A stretch of DNA of 64,000 nucleotides from Streptomyces blattellae (GTDB taxonomy: Bacteria; Actinomycetota; Actinomycetes; Streptomycetales; Streptomycetaceae): positions 62,001 through 126,000 of the forward strand of contig NZ_WJBG01000114.1 in the NCBI RefSeq assembly GCF_009709555.1. Direction: 5' to 3'. Positions within the stretch are counted from its first letter, which is position 1, and each line of letters starts with the position of its first letter. Made by a program: the position numbers and the translations under genes. The notes under the pieces were generated by a model. It ran no database searches and was not told where the DNA came from. It saw only the letters and a program-made list of their open reading frames with translations. Shown one piece after another: positions 56,595 through 64,000 of this stretch.

Positions 56595-57470
56595 ATGACG
56601 CAGCTTCCGGCTGCCCAGACCGCTCAGCAGAAACCTTCCGACGGCAGCAAGGCGCTGTACGGGGGCAAGAGCACTCGCCGTATCACCGTTCGCGACATCG
56701 CCACCGCCAAGGAGCGCGGCGAGAAGTGGCCCATGCTCACCGCCTACGACGCGATGACCGCGTCCGTCTTCGACGAGGCCGGGATCCCGGTCATGCTCGT
56801 CGGCGACTCGGCGGGCAACTGCCACCTCGGGTACGAGACGACCGTGCCCGTCACGCTCGACGAGATGACCATGCTGTCCGCGGCCGTCGTCCGGGGCACC
56901 TCCCGCGCCCTCATCGTCGGCGACCTGCCCTTCGGGTCCTACCAGGAGGGTCCGGTGCAGGCGCTGCGCTCGGCGACCCGGCTGGTGAAGGAGGCCGGGG
57001 TCGGGGCGGTCAAGCTGGAGGGCGGCGAGCGGTCGCACCGGCAGATCGAGCTGCTGGTCGAGTCCGGGATTCCGGTGATGGCGCACATCGGGCTGACCCC
57101 GCAGTCCGTGAACGCCATGGGGTACCGCGTGCAGGGGCGCGGCGAGGAGGCCGCGCACCAGCTGCTGCGGGACGCCAAGGCCGTACAGGACGCCGGGGCG
57201 TTCGCGGTGGTGCTGGAGCTGGTGCCGGCGGAACTGGCGGCCGAGGTGACCCGGACGCTGCACATCCCGACCGTCGGGATCGGGGCGGGACCGGAGACGG
57301 ACGCGCAGGTCCTCGTCTGGACCGACATGCTGGGGCTGACCGGCGGCCGGGTGCCGAAGTTCGTGAAGCAGTACGCGAACCTGCGTGAGGTCATGGGGAA
57401 CGCGGCGAAGGCGTTCGCGGAGGATGTCGTCGGCGGATCGTTCCCGCTGGAGGAGCACTCCGTCCACTGA
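56595..57470 (+). CDS. panB: 3-methyl-2-oxobutanoate hydroxymethyltransferase
   Basis: 291 residues, the first committed enzyme of pantothenate synthesis. It moves a methylene group from 5,10-methylene-tetrahydrofolate to 2-oxoisovalerate to give ketopantoate. The barrel is recognised from RRITVRDIATAKERGEKW, MLTAYDAMTASVFDEAG, MLVGDSAGNCHLGYETT, PVTLDEM, DLPFGSYQ, VKLEGGE, MAHIGLTPQSVNAMGGY-like segments and VLELVPAELA. TAAGGAG precedes ATG 56595. panC and panD are not adjacent. A hairpin terminator follows. Confidence 0.96.
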   Translation: MTQLPAAQTAQQKPSDGSKALYGGKSTRRITVRDIATAKERGEKWPMLTAYDAMTASVFDEAGIPVMLVGDSAGNCHLGYETTVPVTLDEMTMLSAAVVRGTSRALIVGDLPFGSYQEGPVQALRSATRLVKEAGVGAVKLEGGERSHRQIELLVESGIPVMAHIGLTPQSVNAMGYRVQGRGEEAAHQLLRDAKAVQDAGAFAVVLELVPAELAAEVTRTLHIPTVGIGAGPETDAQVLVWTDMLGLTGGRVPKFVKQYANLREVMGNAAKAFAEDVVGGSFPLEEHSVH

Positions 57471-57518
57471 CCCGAGGAGCCACTGGCCCGAAGAACCACC
57501 GGCCCGAAGAGCCACTGC
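57471..57518 (+). repeat. three tandem 16 bp units after panB
   Basis: CCCGAGGAGCCACTGG, CCCGAAGAACCACCGG and CCCGAAGAGCCACTGC, immediately after the panB stop. The function is unknown; they precede the terminator hairpin. Confidence 0.7.
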
Positions 57519-57531
57519 GGCACCACCGAGC

Positions 57532-57563
57532 AGCCCCGCCGATCTTCCCCCGTCGGCGGGGCT
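57532..57563. terminator. terminator after panB
   Basis: AGCCCCGCCGA (57532-57542), ten-base loop, TCGGCGGGGCT (57553-57563): an 11 bp perfect stem. Confidence 0.8.
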
Positions 57564-57651
57564 GTGGTGTTCATGGGCGCGTCGGCAATCTGCAGGCCGC
57601 TGTCGGCACCCTGTCGGCCGTTTGTCGGTGGGCCGTGACACCGTCACTGCC

Positions 57652-58665
57652 ATGACGCGAATCGACAAGAACGCCACAGTCGCGGTGAGCGTGCGGGGGC
57701 TGGTCAAGCACTACGGGGCGACCAAGGCGCTGGACGGCGTCGACCTGGAGGTACGTGAGGGCACCGTGATGGGTGTGCTCGGGCCGAACGGGGCCGGCAA
57801 GACCACCCTCGTACGGATACTGTCCACGCTCATCACCCCGGACTCCGGGCAGGCCAGCGTCGCCGGGTACGACGTCGTACGGCAGCCCCGGCAGACGCGG
57901 CGGGTGATCGGGCTGACCGGGCAGTACGCCTCCGTGGACGAGAAGCTGTCCGGCTGGGAGAACCTGTACATGATCGGGCGGCTGCTCGACCTGCCGCGGA
58001 AGGAGGCCAGGTCGCGCGCCGACGCGCTGCTGGAGCGGTTCTCGCTCACCGAGGCCGCCAAGCGGCCCGCGAACACCTACTCCGGCGGTATGCGGCGGCG
58101 GCTCGACCTCGCCGCGTCCATGATCGGGCGGCCCGAGGTGCTGTTCCTCGACGAGCCGACCACCGGGCTGGACCCGCACACCCGCAACGAGGTGTGGGAC
58201 GAGGTCAAGGCCATGGTCGGCGACGGCGTGACCGTCCTGCTGACCACGCAGTACATGGAGGAGGCCGAGCAGCTCGCCTCCGAGCTGACCGTCGTGGACC
58301 ACGGGAAGGTCATCGCAGGCGGTGCCATCGACGAGCTGAAGGCCAAGGTCGGCGGGCGGACCCTGCGAGTGCGGCCCACCGATCCGCTGCAGTTGCGGCC
58401 GCTCGCCGACATCCTCGACAAGCAGGGCATCACGGGCCTCGCCGCCACGACCGTCGACTCGGAGAGCGGCACCGTGCTCGTCCCGATCCTCAGTGACGAG
58501 CAGCTGACCGCGGTGGTCGGCACCGTCACCGCCCGCGGCATCACGCTCAGCTCCATCAGCACCGAACTGCCCAGCCTGGACGAGGTGTTCCTGTCCCTCA
58601 CCGGCCACCGCGCCAGTGCCCCGCAGGACGCCGTACCCACCGAGCCCGAGGAGGCCGCCGTATGA
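57652..58665 (+). CDS. DrrA-type ABC transporter ATPase
   Basis: 337 residues. The ATPase domain has Walker A GPNGAGKTTLV (about 43-53), the Q-loop region GLTGQYASVDEKLSG, signature YSGGMRRRLDLAAS and Walker B VLFLDEPTTGLDPH, with the switch His in LLTTQYMEEAEQL absent as in many family members. The C-terminal extension (about 230-337), ending DEVFLSLTGH, is the daunorubicin-resistance DrrA type. It powers export or multidrug efflux with the permease encoded next (ATGA overlap). The cargo is not known. Confidence 0.93.
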   Translation: MTRIDKNATVAVSVRGLVKHYGATKALDGVDLEVREGTVMGVLGPNGAGKTTLVRILSTLITPDSGQASVAGYDVVRQPRQTRRVIGLTGQYASVDEKLSGWENLYMIGRLLDLPRKEARSRADALLERFSLTEAAKRPANTYSGGMRRRLDLAASMIGRPEVLFLDEPTTGLDPHTRNEVWDEVKAMVGDGVTVLLTTQYMEEAEQLASELTVVDHGKVIAGGAIDELKAKVGGRTLRVRPTDPLQLRPLADILDKQGITGLAATTVDSESGTVLVPILSDEQLTAVVGTVTARGITLSSISTELPSLDEVFLSLTGHRASAPQDAVPTEPEEAAV

Positions 58666-59471
58666 GCGCCGCCGCAGCCACCGTCACCGACACCCGCATC
58701 CCGCTGCGCGGCCACCTGCGCCACACCGGTGCCCTCATGCGCCGCAACCTGCTGTGGATCCGGCAGGACCCGGAGTCGATGATGGACGCCGTGATGATGC
58801 CGATCGTCTTCACGCTGCTGTTCGTGTACGTCTTCGGCGGCTCGGTCGGGCAGGCCCTGGGCGGCGGGCATGACGAGTACGTGCAGTACGTCATCCCCGG
58901 CATGATCGCGATGATGAGCATGACGCTCTCCCAGGGCGTCGGCACCGGGTTCTGCCAGGACTTCAACTCCGGCGTCATGGACCGCTTCCGGTCCCTGCCG
59001 ATCGGGCGCGGCTCGGTGCTCATCGCGAAGGTCGCGGTGGAGATCACTCGGATGATATTCGCGATGACCGTGCTGATGATCGTGGCCGTTCTGGTCGGCT
59101 TCGACATCGACAACTGGGGCGGCATGTTCGCGTCCGTGGGCCTGTCCGTCGTGTTCGCCTCGTCGATCATGTGGGGGTTCCTCACCCTGGGCGTGATCAT
59201 GAAGGAGGCGCAGGCCGTGCAGCAGACGGGCTTCCTGATACTGATCCCGCTGCAGTTCGGTTCGTCGATCTTCGCGCCGACGAGCTCCATGCCGGACTGG
59301 CTGCAGACCTTCACCGACTACAACCCTCTGTCCACGCTGGCGGACACGGCACGCGGGCTGATGATCGGCGGCCCGGTGGCGCATGACCTGTGGGTCACGG
59401 TTGCCTGGTCGGTGGCGATCACGGCGGTGATGGCGCCGGTCGCGATCCACAAGTTCCGCACCAAGAACTGA
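58662..59471 (+). CDS. DrrB-type ABC transporter permease (ABC-2)
   Basis: 269 residues, six membrane helices. ABC-2/DrrB landmarks are LMRRNLLWIRQDPESMMDAV, MPIVFTLLFVYVFGG, YVIPGMIAMMSMTLSQGVGTG, MDRFRSLPIGRGSVLIAK, FLILIPLQFGSSIFAPTSSMP and YNPLSTLADTARGL. It pairs with the upstream ATPase through overlapping codons. The last 21 bases including the stop are duplicated directly downstream. Confidence 0.93.
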   Translation: MSAAAATVTDTRIPLRGHLRHTGALMRRNLLWIRQDPESMMDAVMMPIVFTLLFVYVFGGSVGQALGGGHDEYVQYVIPGMIAMMSMTLSQGVGTGFCQDFNSGVMDRFRSLPIGRGSVLIAKVAVEITRMIFAMTVLMIVAVLVGFDIDNWGGMFASVGLSVVFASSIMWGFLTLGVIMKEAQAVQQTGFLILIPLQFGSSIFAPTSSMPDWLQTFTDYNPLSTLADTARGLMIGGPVAHDLWVTVAWSVAITAVMAPVAIHKFRTKN

Positions 59472-59492
59472 AAGTTCCGCACCAAGAACTGA
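59451..59492 (+). repeat. duplicated 21 bp stop-codon segment
   Basis: The 21 bases that code KFRTKN and the stop (59451-59471) are repeated exactly at 59472-59492, so a second TGA lies in the same frame. It looks like a recent slippage duplication. Confidence 0.85.
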
Positions 59493-59498
59493 CCCATC

Positions 59499-62400
59499 TC
59501 ACACCAGGGCGGCGGCCTCCTCCGGGGAAAGGCCGCCGCCCTCCGCGTACGCCGTCTCGTACTCCTCGTCGCCGAGCAGTTCACGCAGCGCCGGCTCGGC
59601 CCGTTCACGGCAGGTGCGCTCCAGGGCGGACGGGACATGGCGGGGCGGCAGCGCGGCGTCGGCGGCGCCGATGAAGCGCGCTCCGTCGCGGGCCCGGCGG
59701 CCACCGTCGAGGCCGGCCAGAGCGACGGCGGCGGTGGTCAGATACCCCGAGCGCATGTGCGGGGCGATGGCCTCGGAGAGCGGGTCCTGGGCATGCTCCA
59801 GCGCCTGTCTGACCTTGTCGAGGGCGTCCTCGTGGCAGCCGTCGACCGCGTCCAGCCAGGCCTCCGACCCCAGGATGAAGGCGTCGAAGACGACGAAGTG
59901 GGAGATGGCGAACTCCTCCCGCAGCAGCCGGAGGTGCTCGCGCGCCTCCGGGACGCGGTCGGTCATGCCGAGCCAGCCCGCGAGGTGGAGCCGGGCGGCG
60001 GGCATGGCCTCGTTGTGGGAGCCGTCGCGCTCGGCGATCACCTCGCGCAGGACGCGTTCGCCGCGCTCGATCTCACCCGCCTCCAGCAGCGCGCTGCCGA
60101 GCCGGGCGCGGAGCACGGACGTATGGGCGCGGGCATCGAGCCGTTCGGCGTGTTCGACGGCCGCCTCGAAGTCGACGATGGCGAGGCGGTGGTCGCCCGC
60201 GCGCTCGCGGGACTCGGCACGGGCCGAGAGCGCCTCCGCGGTGCCCCAGGCGTCGCCGAGACGCCGGTAGATCGCCAGCGCCTCGTCGGCGTCGCGGGTC
60301 GCGTCTCCGGCCCAGTCGCTGCGGTTGGCCAGGAGGTTGGCGCGCATGTGGAGGCCGGCGGCGAGCTCCCACTCGTAGCCGGGAGTGCTTCGGCAGGTGT
60401 CGACGCAGGCGTCGATGATCAGGCGCACCCGCTTCATGTCGCCGGTCATCATCACGGCGAAGAACCAGTACATGCCGGGGGTGCGGCAGGTCTGCGGCAG
60501 GCCGGGCCGGTAGGTCGAGGCGATGGCCCGGAGTTTCGCCTGTGCCTCGGGCGTCTGCCAGGCGTCCAGTTCGGTGTCCATGCAGGCGAGATGGATCAGG
60601 TGGACCCCGCGCCGCGCCTCGTCGAGCACCAGGCCGGTCCAGGGCAGCGGCAGGTCCGTGCAGCGCTGCCACAGCGGCTCGGCCGTGCGCACGAGTGCGG
60701 CGAAGGGGTCGGGGCCGAGGTCCTTGACCTCGCGGGACCAGTTGCGGGCCTCGATGCGCAGGTCGCGTATCTGCCAGTACCAGCCCAGCGACAGCACCAG
60801 GCACAGCGCCTCCTGCTCGTCGCGGAGGGCGACGGCGTGGCGCAGAGCGGTGCGCAGGTTCTCGTACTCGCGCTCCAGGCGTTCGATGGCGGCGCGCTGC
60901 TGCGGGCCGCGCAGCAACGGGTCGGTGGTGCGGGCCAGTTCGCGGTAGTACGTCAGATGCGCGTGCTCGGCGGCGGGGCGCCCGCCGGACTCGTCGAGCC
61001 GTTCGCCCGCGTACTCGGCGACGGTCTCCAGGAGCCGGTAGCGCATCTCGCCGCCCTCTCCCGAAGGGGCCGCCACGACAAGGGACTTGTCGACGAGGGA
61101 GCCGAGCGCGTCGAGGGCGGCCGGTCCGCAGACGGCCTCGGCGGCGGCGAGGTCGCAGCCGCCCGCGAACACCGACAGCCGGCACAGGACGTCGCGTTCG
61201 TCCGCGACGAGCAGGTCCCAGGACCAGTCGACGACGGCCCGCAGGGTCTGCTGACGGGGCAGCACGGTACGGCTGCCGGAGGTGAGCAGCCGGAAGCGGT
61301 CGTCGAGCCGGTCGACTATCTGACGCGGCGTCAACATCCGCAGCCTGGCCGCCGCGAGTTCGATGGCGAGGGGCAGCCCGTCGAGCCGGCGGCAGATCTC
61401 GGCGGCGGCCCCGGGGTCGTCCTCGATGCGGAAGCCCGGCCTCGCGGCGGTACCCCGGTCCGCGAGCAGCCGCAGCGCGACCGGCTCCGGCAGCGGCTCC
61501 ACGGGCCGCAGCAACTCCCCCGGCACACCGAGGGGTTCACGGCTGGTGGCCAGCACAGTGAGCCCGGGGCACCGCTCCAGCAACTGCTCCACGAGACGGG
61601 CGGCGGCCTCGACGACATGCTCGCAGTTGTCGAGGACGATCAGCATCCGGCGCCTGCCGCAGTGCTCGACGAGCCGCACCAGGGGATCGTCGTGCCGCTC
61701 CAGGCCGGCCCGTATCTCCTCCGCCCCGGCCCCGTACAGCACGGTCTCCCGGGCGCCGACCGCGGTGAGCACGGCCTCCGGTACGGCGGCCGGGTCGTCG
61801 ACGGGCGCCAGCTCGGCCAGCCACACCCCGTCCCGGGCCGCGTGCCGCACCGCCTCGGCGGCCTCCTGCGACAGCCGGGTCTTGCCCGCGCCACCGGGCC
61901 CGAGCAGCGTCACCAGCCGGGCGGCGGCGAGGTCCCCGCGGATGGCCTCGATGTCGGCCTCCCGGCCGACGAAGGAGGTGAGCCGGGCCCGGAGATTGCC
62001 CAGCGGCCTGCCCGGCTCCTCCTCCGGGCGGAGCAGTTCCCCGTGCAGCGCCCGCAGTTCGGCCCCGGGATCGGACCCGAGCCGGTCCGCGAGCAGTTGT
62101 CGTACGTCGTCGTAGGCGGCCAGCGCTTCGGCGGCCCGCCCGGTGTCGCGCAGGGCGCGCATGCGCAGGGCCTGGAGCGGCTCGTCCAGGGGATGGCTGT
62201 CGCACAGGGCGGTCAGCTCGGGCAGGGACTGCTCGGCCTGGCCGAGGGCGAGTGCGGCGGCGTGCCGGGCACGGAGGGCGTCAAGACGCCGGGTCTCGCA
62301 GCGGGCCGCCTCCGCGGTGCGGTCGGGGAGGTCGGCGAGGGCGGGGCCGCGCCAGAGCGTGAGGGCGTCGTCGAGGACCACGGCCGCCTTGGCGGGGTCG

Positions 62401-62741
62401 CCGTCGGTGAGGGCGCGCAGGCCGTCGCCGACGAGCCGCTCGAAGCGGTGCAGGTCGATGTCGTCGGCCGCGGCGGCGAGCCGGTACCCGCCCTCCGCGG
62501 ATTCGACGGCAGCCGCCCCCAGCGCCCTGCGCAGCCGCCCCACCAGCGCCTGCACCGCCCCCGTCGCGTCGGCGGGCGCCTCCCCGTCCCACACCTCGTC
62601 GACCAGCACGCTCACCGGCACGGTCCGCCCCGGCCGGAGCGCGAGCACGGTCAGCAGCGCACGCAGCCGCGCCCCGCCGACCGGGACGGTGGTGCCGTCG
62701 GTGCGGGTGGCCTGAGTCGTGCCGAGGATGCGATAGCGCAC
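59499..62741 (-). CDS. SARP/AfsR-type regulator (BTAD, NB-ARC, TPR)
   Basis: 1080 residues. The N-terminal OmpR-like winged helix starts MRYRILGTTQATRTDG with LRALLTVLALRPGRTVPVSV and LVDEVWDGEAPADATGAVQA. The bacterial transcriptional activation domain (about 95-240) follows with RFERLVGDGLRALTDGDP and ALAAYDDVRQLLADRLGSDP. The STAND ATPase has Walker A LLGPGGAGKTRLSQEA near 282 and a Walker B-like RRMLIVLDNCEHVVEA near 370. TPR-like helices fill about 600-1000. Such proteins activate antibiotic or development genes. GTG 62741 is the start. It converges on the DrrAB genes; no biosynthetic cluster is in the window. Confidence 0.92.
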   Translation of the reverse strand: MRYRILGTTQATRTDGTTVPVGGARLRALLTVLALRPGRTVPVSVLVDEVWDGEAPADATGAVQALVGRLRRALGAAAVESAEGGYRLAAAADDIDLHRFERLVGDGLRALTDGDPAKAAVVLDDALTLWRGPALADLPDRTAEAARCETRRLDALRARHAAALALGQAEQSLPELTALCDSHPLDEPLQALRMRALRDTGRAAEALAAYDDVRQLLADRLGSDPGAELRALHGELLRPEEEPGRPLGNLRARLTSFVGREADIEAIRGDLAAARLVTLLGPGGAGKTRLSQEAAEAVRHAARDGVWLAELAPVDDPAAVPEAVLTAVGARETVLYGAGAEEIRAGLERHDDPLVRLVEHCGRRRMLIVLDNCEHVVEAAARLVEQLLERCPGLTVLATSREPLGVPGELLRPVEPLPEPVALRLLADRGTAARPGFRIEDDPGAAAEICRRLDGLPLAIELAAARLRMLTPRQIVDRLDDRFRLLTSGSRTVLPRQQTLRAVVDWSWDLLVADERDVLCRLSVFAGGCDLAAAEAVCGPAALDALGSLVDKSLVVAAPSGEGGEMRYRLLETVAEYAGERLDESGGRPAAEHAHLTYYRELARTTDPLLRGPQQRAAIERLEREYENLRTALRHAVALRDEQEALCLVLSLGWYWQIRDLRIEARNWSREVKDLGPDPFAALVRTAEPLWQRCTDLPLPWTGLVLDEARRGVHLIHLACMDTELDAWQTPEAQAKLRAIASTYRPGLPQTCRTPGMYWFFAVMMTGDMKRVRLIIDACVDTCRSTPGYEWELAAGLHMRANLLANRSDWAGDATRDADEALAIYRRLGDAWGTAEALSARAESRERAGDHRLAIVDFEAAVEHAERLDARAHTSVLRARLGSALLEAGEIERGERVLREVIAERDGSHNEAMPAARLHLAGWLGMTDRVPEAREHLRLLREEFAISHFVVFDAFILGSEAWLDAVDGCHEDALDKVRQALEHAQDPLSEAIAPHMRSGYLTTAAVALAGLDGGRRARDGARFIGAADAALPPRHVPSALERTCRERAEPALRELLGDEEYETAYAEGGGLSPEEAAALV

Positions 62742-62899
62742 GGTCCCATTGTCCCCGCTGCGTCCCCCGCGCTGCCTCCGGGTTTACACGCGCATGAACT
62801 ATGAGAAGTCGGAACCCTCGACCGGCCGGGAGACGTTTTCCTCCCGGGCCCGGTACCGTCGGGCAGTCGCAGCCCATCGCAGATTGGCCAGGAAACCCG

Positions 62900-63700
62900 A
62901 TGACCACCGCCAGCACCCGCCGCAGTGACCGGCGGATCAGTCCCGTCTTCATCGGGATCACGGCCGTCACGGCGGTCACGGGATGGGCCACCTGGACCGG
63001 GTTCGCGGAGCAGCCCGGTGTGGCCGTGTTCCTGTTCGTGACGGCGGCGTGGATCGTCTCCCTCTGTCTGCACGAGTACGCGCACGCGCGCACGGCTCTG
63101 CACAGCGGCGACATCTCGGTCGGCGCGAAGGGCTATCTCACGCTCAATCCGCTCAAGTACACGCACGCCCTGCTCAGCATCGTGCTGCCCGTGCTCTTCG
63201 TGATCATGGGCGGGATCGGCCTTCCCGGCGGTGCCGTCTTCATCGAGCGCGGGCGGATCCGGGGGCGTTGGCGGCACAGCCTGATCTCCGCGGCCGGTCC
63301 GCTGACGAACGTGCTCTTCGCCGCCGTCTGCACCGCGCCCTTCTGGCTCGACGCGCTCGACGGCGTACCGCGCGACTTCCAGTACGCGCTCGCGTTCCTG
63401 GCGCTGCTCCAGGTCACGGCCGCGATCCTGAACTTCCTGCCGGTGCCGGGCCTGGACGGCTACGGGGTCATCGAGCCCTGGCTGTCGCACAACGTCAAGC
63501 GGCAGGTGGAGCCGTTCGCGCCGTTCGGCCTGCTGTTCGTGTTCGCGCTGCTGTGGGTGCCGGAGATCAACGGCGTGTTTTTCGACGCGGTGGACTCGAT
63601 CCTCGCGGCCCTGGGGATCACCGACTTCGAGACCTACTGCGGTCAGGAGTTGTACCGCTTCTGGCAGGGCACGAACGAGTTCTGCCAGGTCAGCCCGTGA
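62900..63700 (+). CDS. site-2-protease (M50)-like membrane metallopeptidase
   Basis: 266 residues, about six membrane helices. The zinc motif HEYAH (His58, Glu59, His62) is in a hydrophobic helix, SLCLHEYAHARTALHSGD. The second motif NFLPVPGLDGYG (about 180-191) matches the NPxPG.DG segment that supplies the Asp ligand. LISAAGPLTNVLFAAV is typical of the family. Site-2 proteases cut membrane-embedded anti-sigma factors or signal remnants; the target is unknown. CCAGGA precedes ATG 62900. Its 3' end overlaps the small convergent membrane-protein gene by 11 bases. Confidence 0.9.
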   Translation: MTTASTRRSDRRISPVFIGITAVTAVTGWATWTGFAEQPGVAVFLFVTAAWIVSLCLHEYAHARTALHSGDISVGAKGYLTLNPLKYTHALLSIVLPVLFVIMGGIGLPGGAVFIERGRIRGRWRHSLISAAGPLTNVLFAAVCTAPFWLDALDGVPRDFQYALAFLALLQVTAAILNFLPVPGLDGYGVIEPWLSHNVKRQVEPFAPFGLLFVFALLWVPEINGVFFDAVDSILAALGITDFETYCGQELYRFWQGTNEFCQVSP

Positions 63701-63875
63701 CTTCAGGCCGCCGGGCGGCCCTGCCGCGCCTGAGGTAGTACCAGGCCATGTTGGACGACAGCCCCGCCAGCATCACCCACACGACACCCAGCCAGCTCCC
63801 CTGCACGAAGGAGATGACGGCCGCGGCGACGGCGAGGACGCAGACGGTGAGGGCGTAGAGGGCCAGGCGGGGCAT
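63690..63875 (-). CDS. small two-helix membrane protein
   Basis: 61 residues. Two hydrophobic stretches (LALYALTVCVLAVAAAVISFV and GVVWVMLAGLSSNMAWYYL) are followed by a basic tail RRGRAARRPEVTG. It is a typical small actinobacterial membrane protein without a known role. AGGAG lies about 10 bases before ATG 63875. It overlaps the end of the M50 gene by 11 bases on the opposite strand. Confidence 0.75.
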   Translation of the reverse strand: MPRLALYALTVCVLAVAAAVISFVQGSWLGVVWVMLAGLSSNMAWYYLRRGRAARRPEVTG

Positions 63876-64000
63876 CGGGGTCGACTCCTGTCGGGGGACA
63901 CTGCGGACGGCTGTCGGCTCTAGGGCCTGTTCTGAGTTTCCCCGTCGTCCGTGCGGAGCACGGGCGCAGCGGCGTTCGGTGCGTGGCCTCGGTGTGCGAC
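63876..64000. other. right-edge sequence
   Basis: Upstream region of the small membrane protein. TAGGGCCTGTTCTGAGTTTC near 63921 could be the end of an insertion sequence continuing to the right, but nothing in the window proves it. Confidence 0.25.

Noticed and set aside
59637-62804. Forward open frame of over 1000 codons across the SARP gene
   Set aside because: Antisense shadow; the reverse strand carries BTAD, Walker and TPR motifs.

Overview
The window is a 64 kb piece of a Streptomyces chromosome. This is inferred from the very high GC content, strong GC3 bias, frequent GTG and TTG starts, ATGA or GTGA stop/start overlaps, and many secreted polymer hydrolases. From recall only, the order glnII, a two-component system, a bifunctional pullulanase, malR-malEFG, glnE, glnA2, nadE and panB resembles the S. 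coelicolor core region around SCO2210 to SCO2256. No rRNA, tRNA or CRISPR array was seen.

Layout. 1-14.7 kb: a truncated gene end, an alpha/beta hydrolase, a winged-helix protein, secreted proteins, glutamine synthetase II behind a GlnR-type box, a NarL-type two-component system, a DUF1996 secreted protein, a lipoprotein, a TetR regulator, a CHMI-like isomerase and a receiver-GAF-SpoIIE phosphatase. 14.7-31.9 kb is an alpha-glucan and plant-polysaccharide module. It holds a double-domain pullulanase, a GH62 arabinofuranosidase behind an exact CebR-type palindrome, a DUF485/sodium symporter pair, an alpha-amylase, an alpha-glucosidase, MalEFG and divergent MalR. MalR-like inverted repeats lie in front of the amylase and in the malE-malR gap. 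32-45 kb is mostly core: a PAP2 membrane protein, GlnE, a hairpin-disrupted PPOX pseudogene, a VOC protein, GlnA2, a DUF3105/DUF305 pair, an S53 peptidase and NAD synthetase.

45-53 kb is an accessory island. Its centre is a tightly overlapped operon of an XRE regulator, an ImmA/IrrE-like metallopeptidase, a seven-helix MAB_1171c-type membrane protein with a TTA codon at codon 18, and an FAD monooxygenase. Upstream lie four AACGATCGTT-type operators arranged as two pairs, each with 21 bp spacing. A divergent SAM methyltransferase, perhaps coupled to a 46-codon ORF, sits on the left. On the right are a decapitated MFS gene and truncated ISL3 and IS3 elements. This operon is the best candidate for an undescribed system: a membrane-sensed, proteolysis-relieved repressor that controls small-molecule tailoring enzymes.

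53-64 kb returns to core and semi-conserved genes: a proline-rich membrane protein, an EEP-family phosphatase/nuclease, PanB, a DrrAB-like exporter, a large SARP/AfsR regulator, an M50-like membrane protease and a small membrane protein. Several small decay events (an alpha/beta-hydrolase relic, an amidohydrolase tail, the PPOX frameshift) and three copies of a GC-rich dispersed Streptomyces repeat lie between genes.
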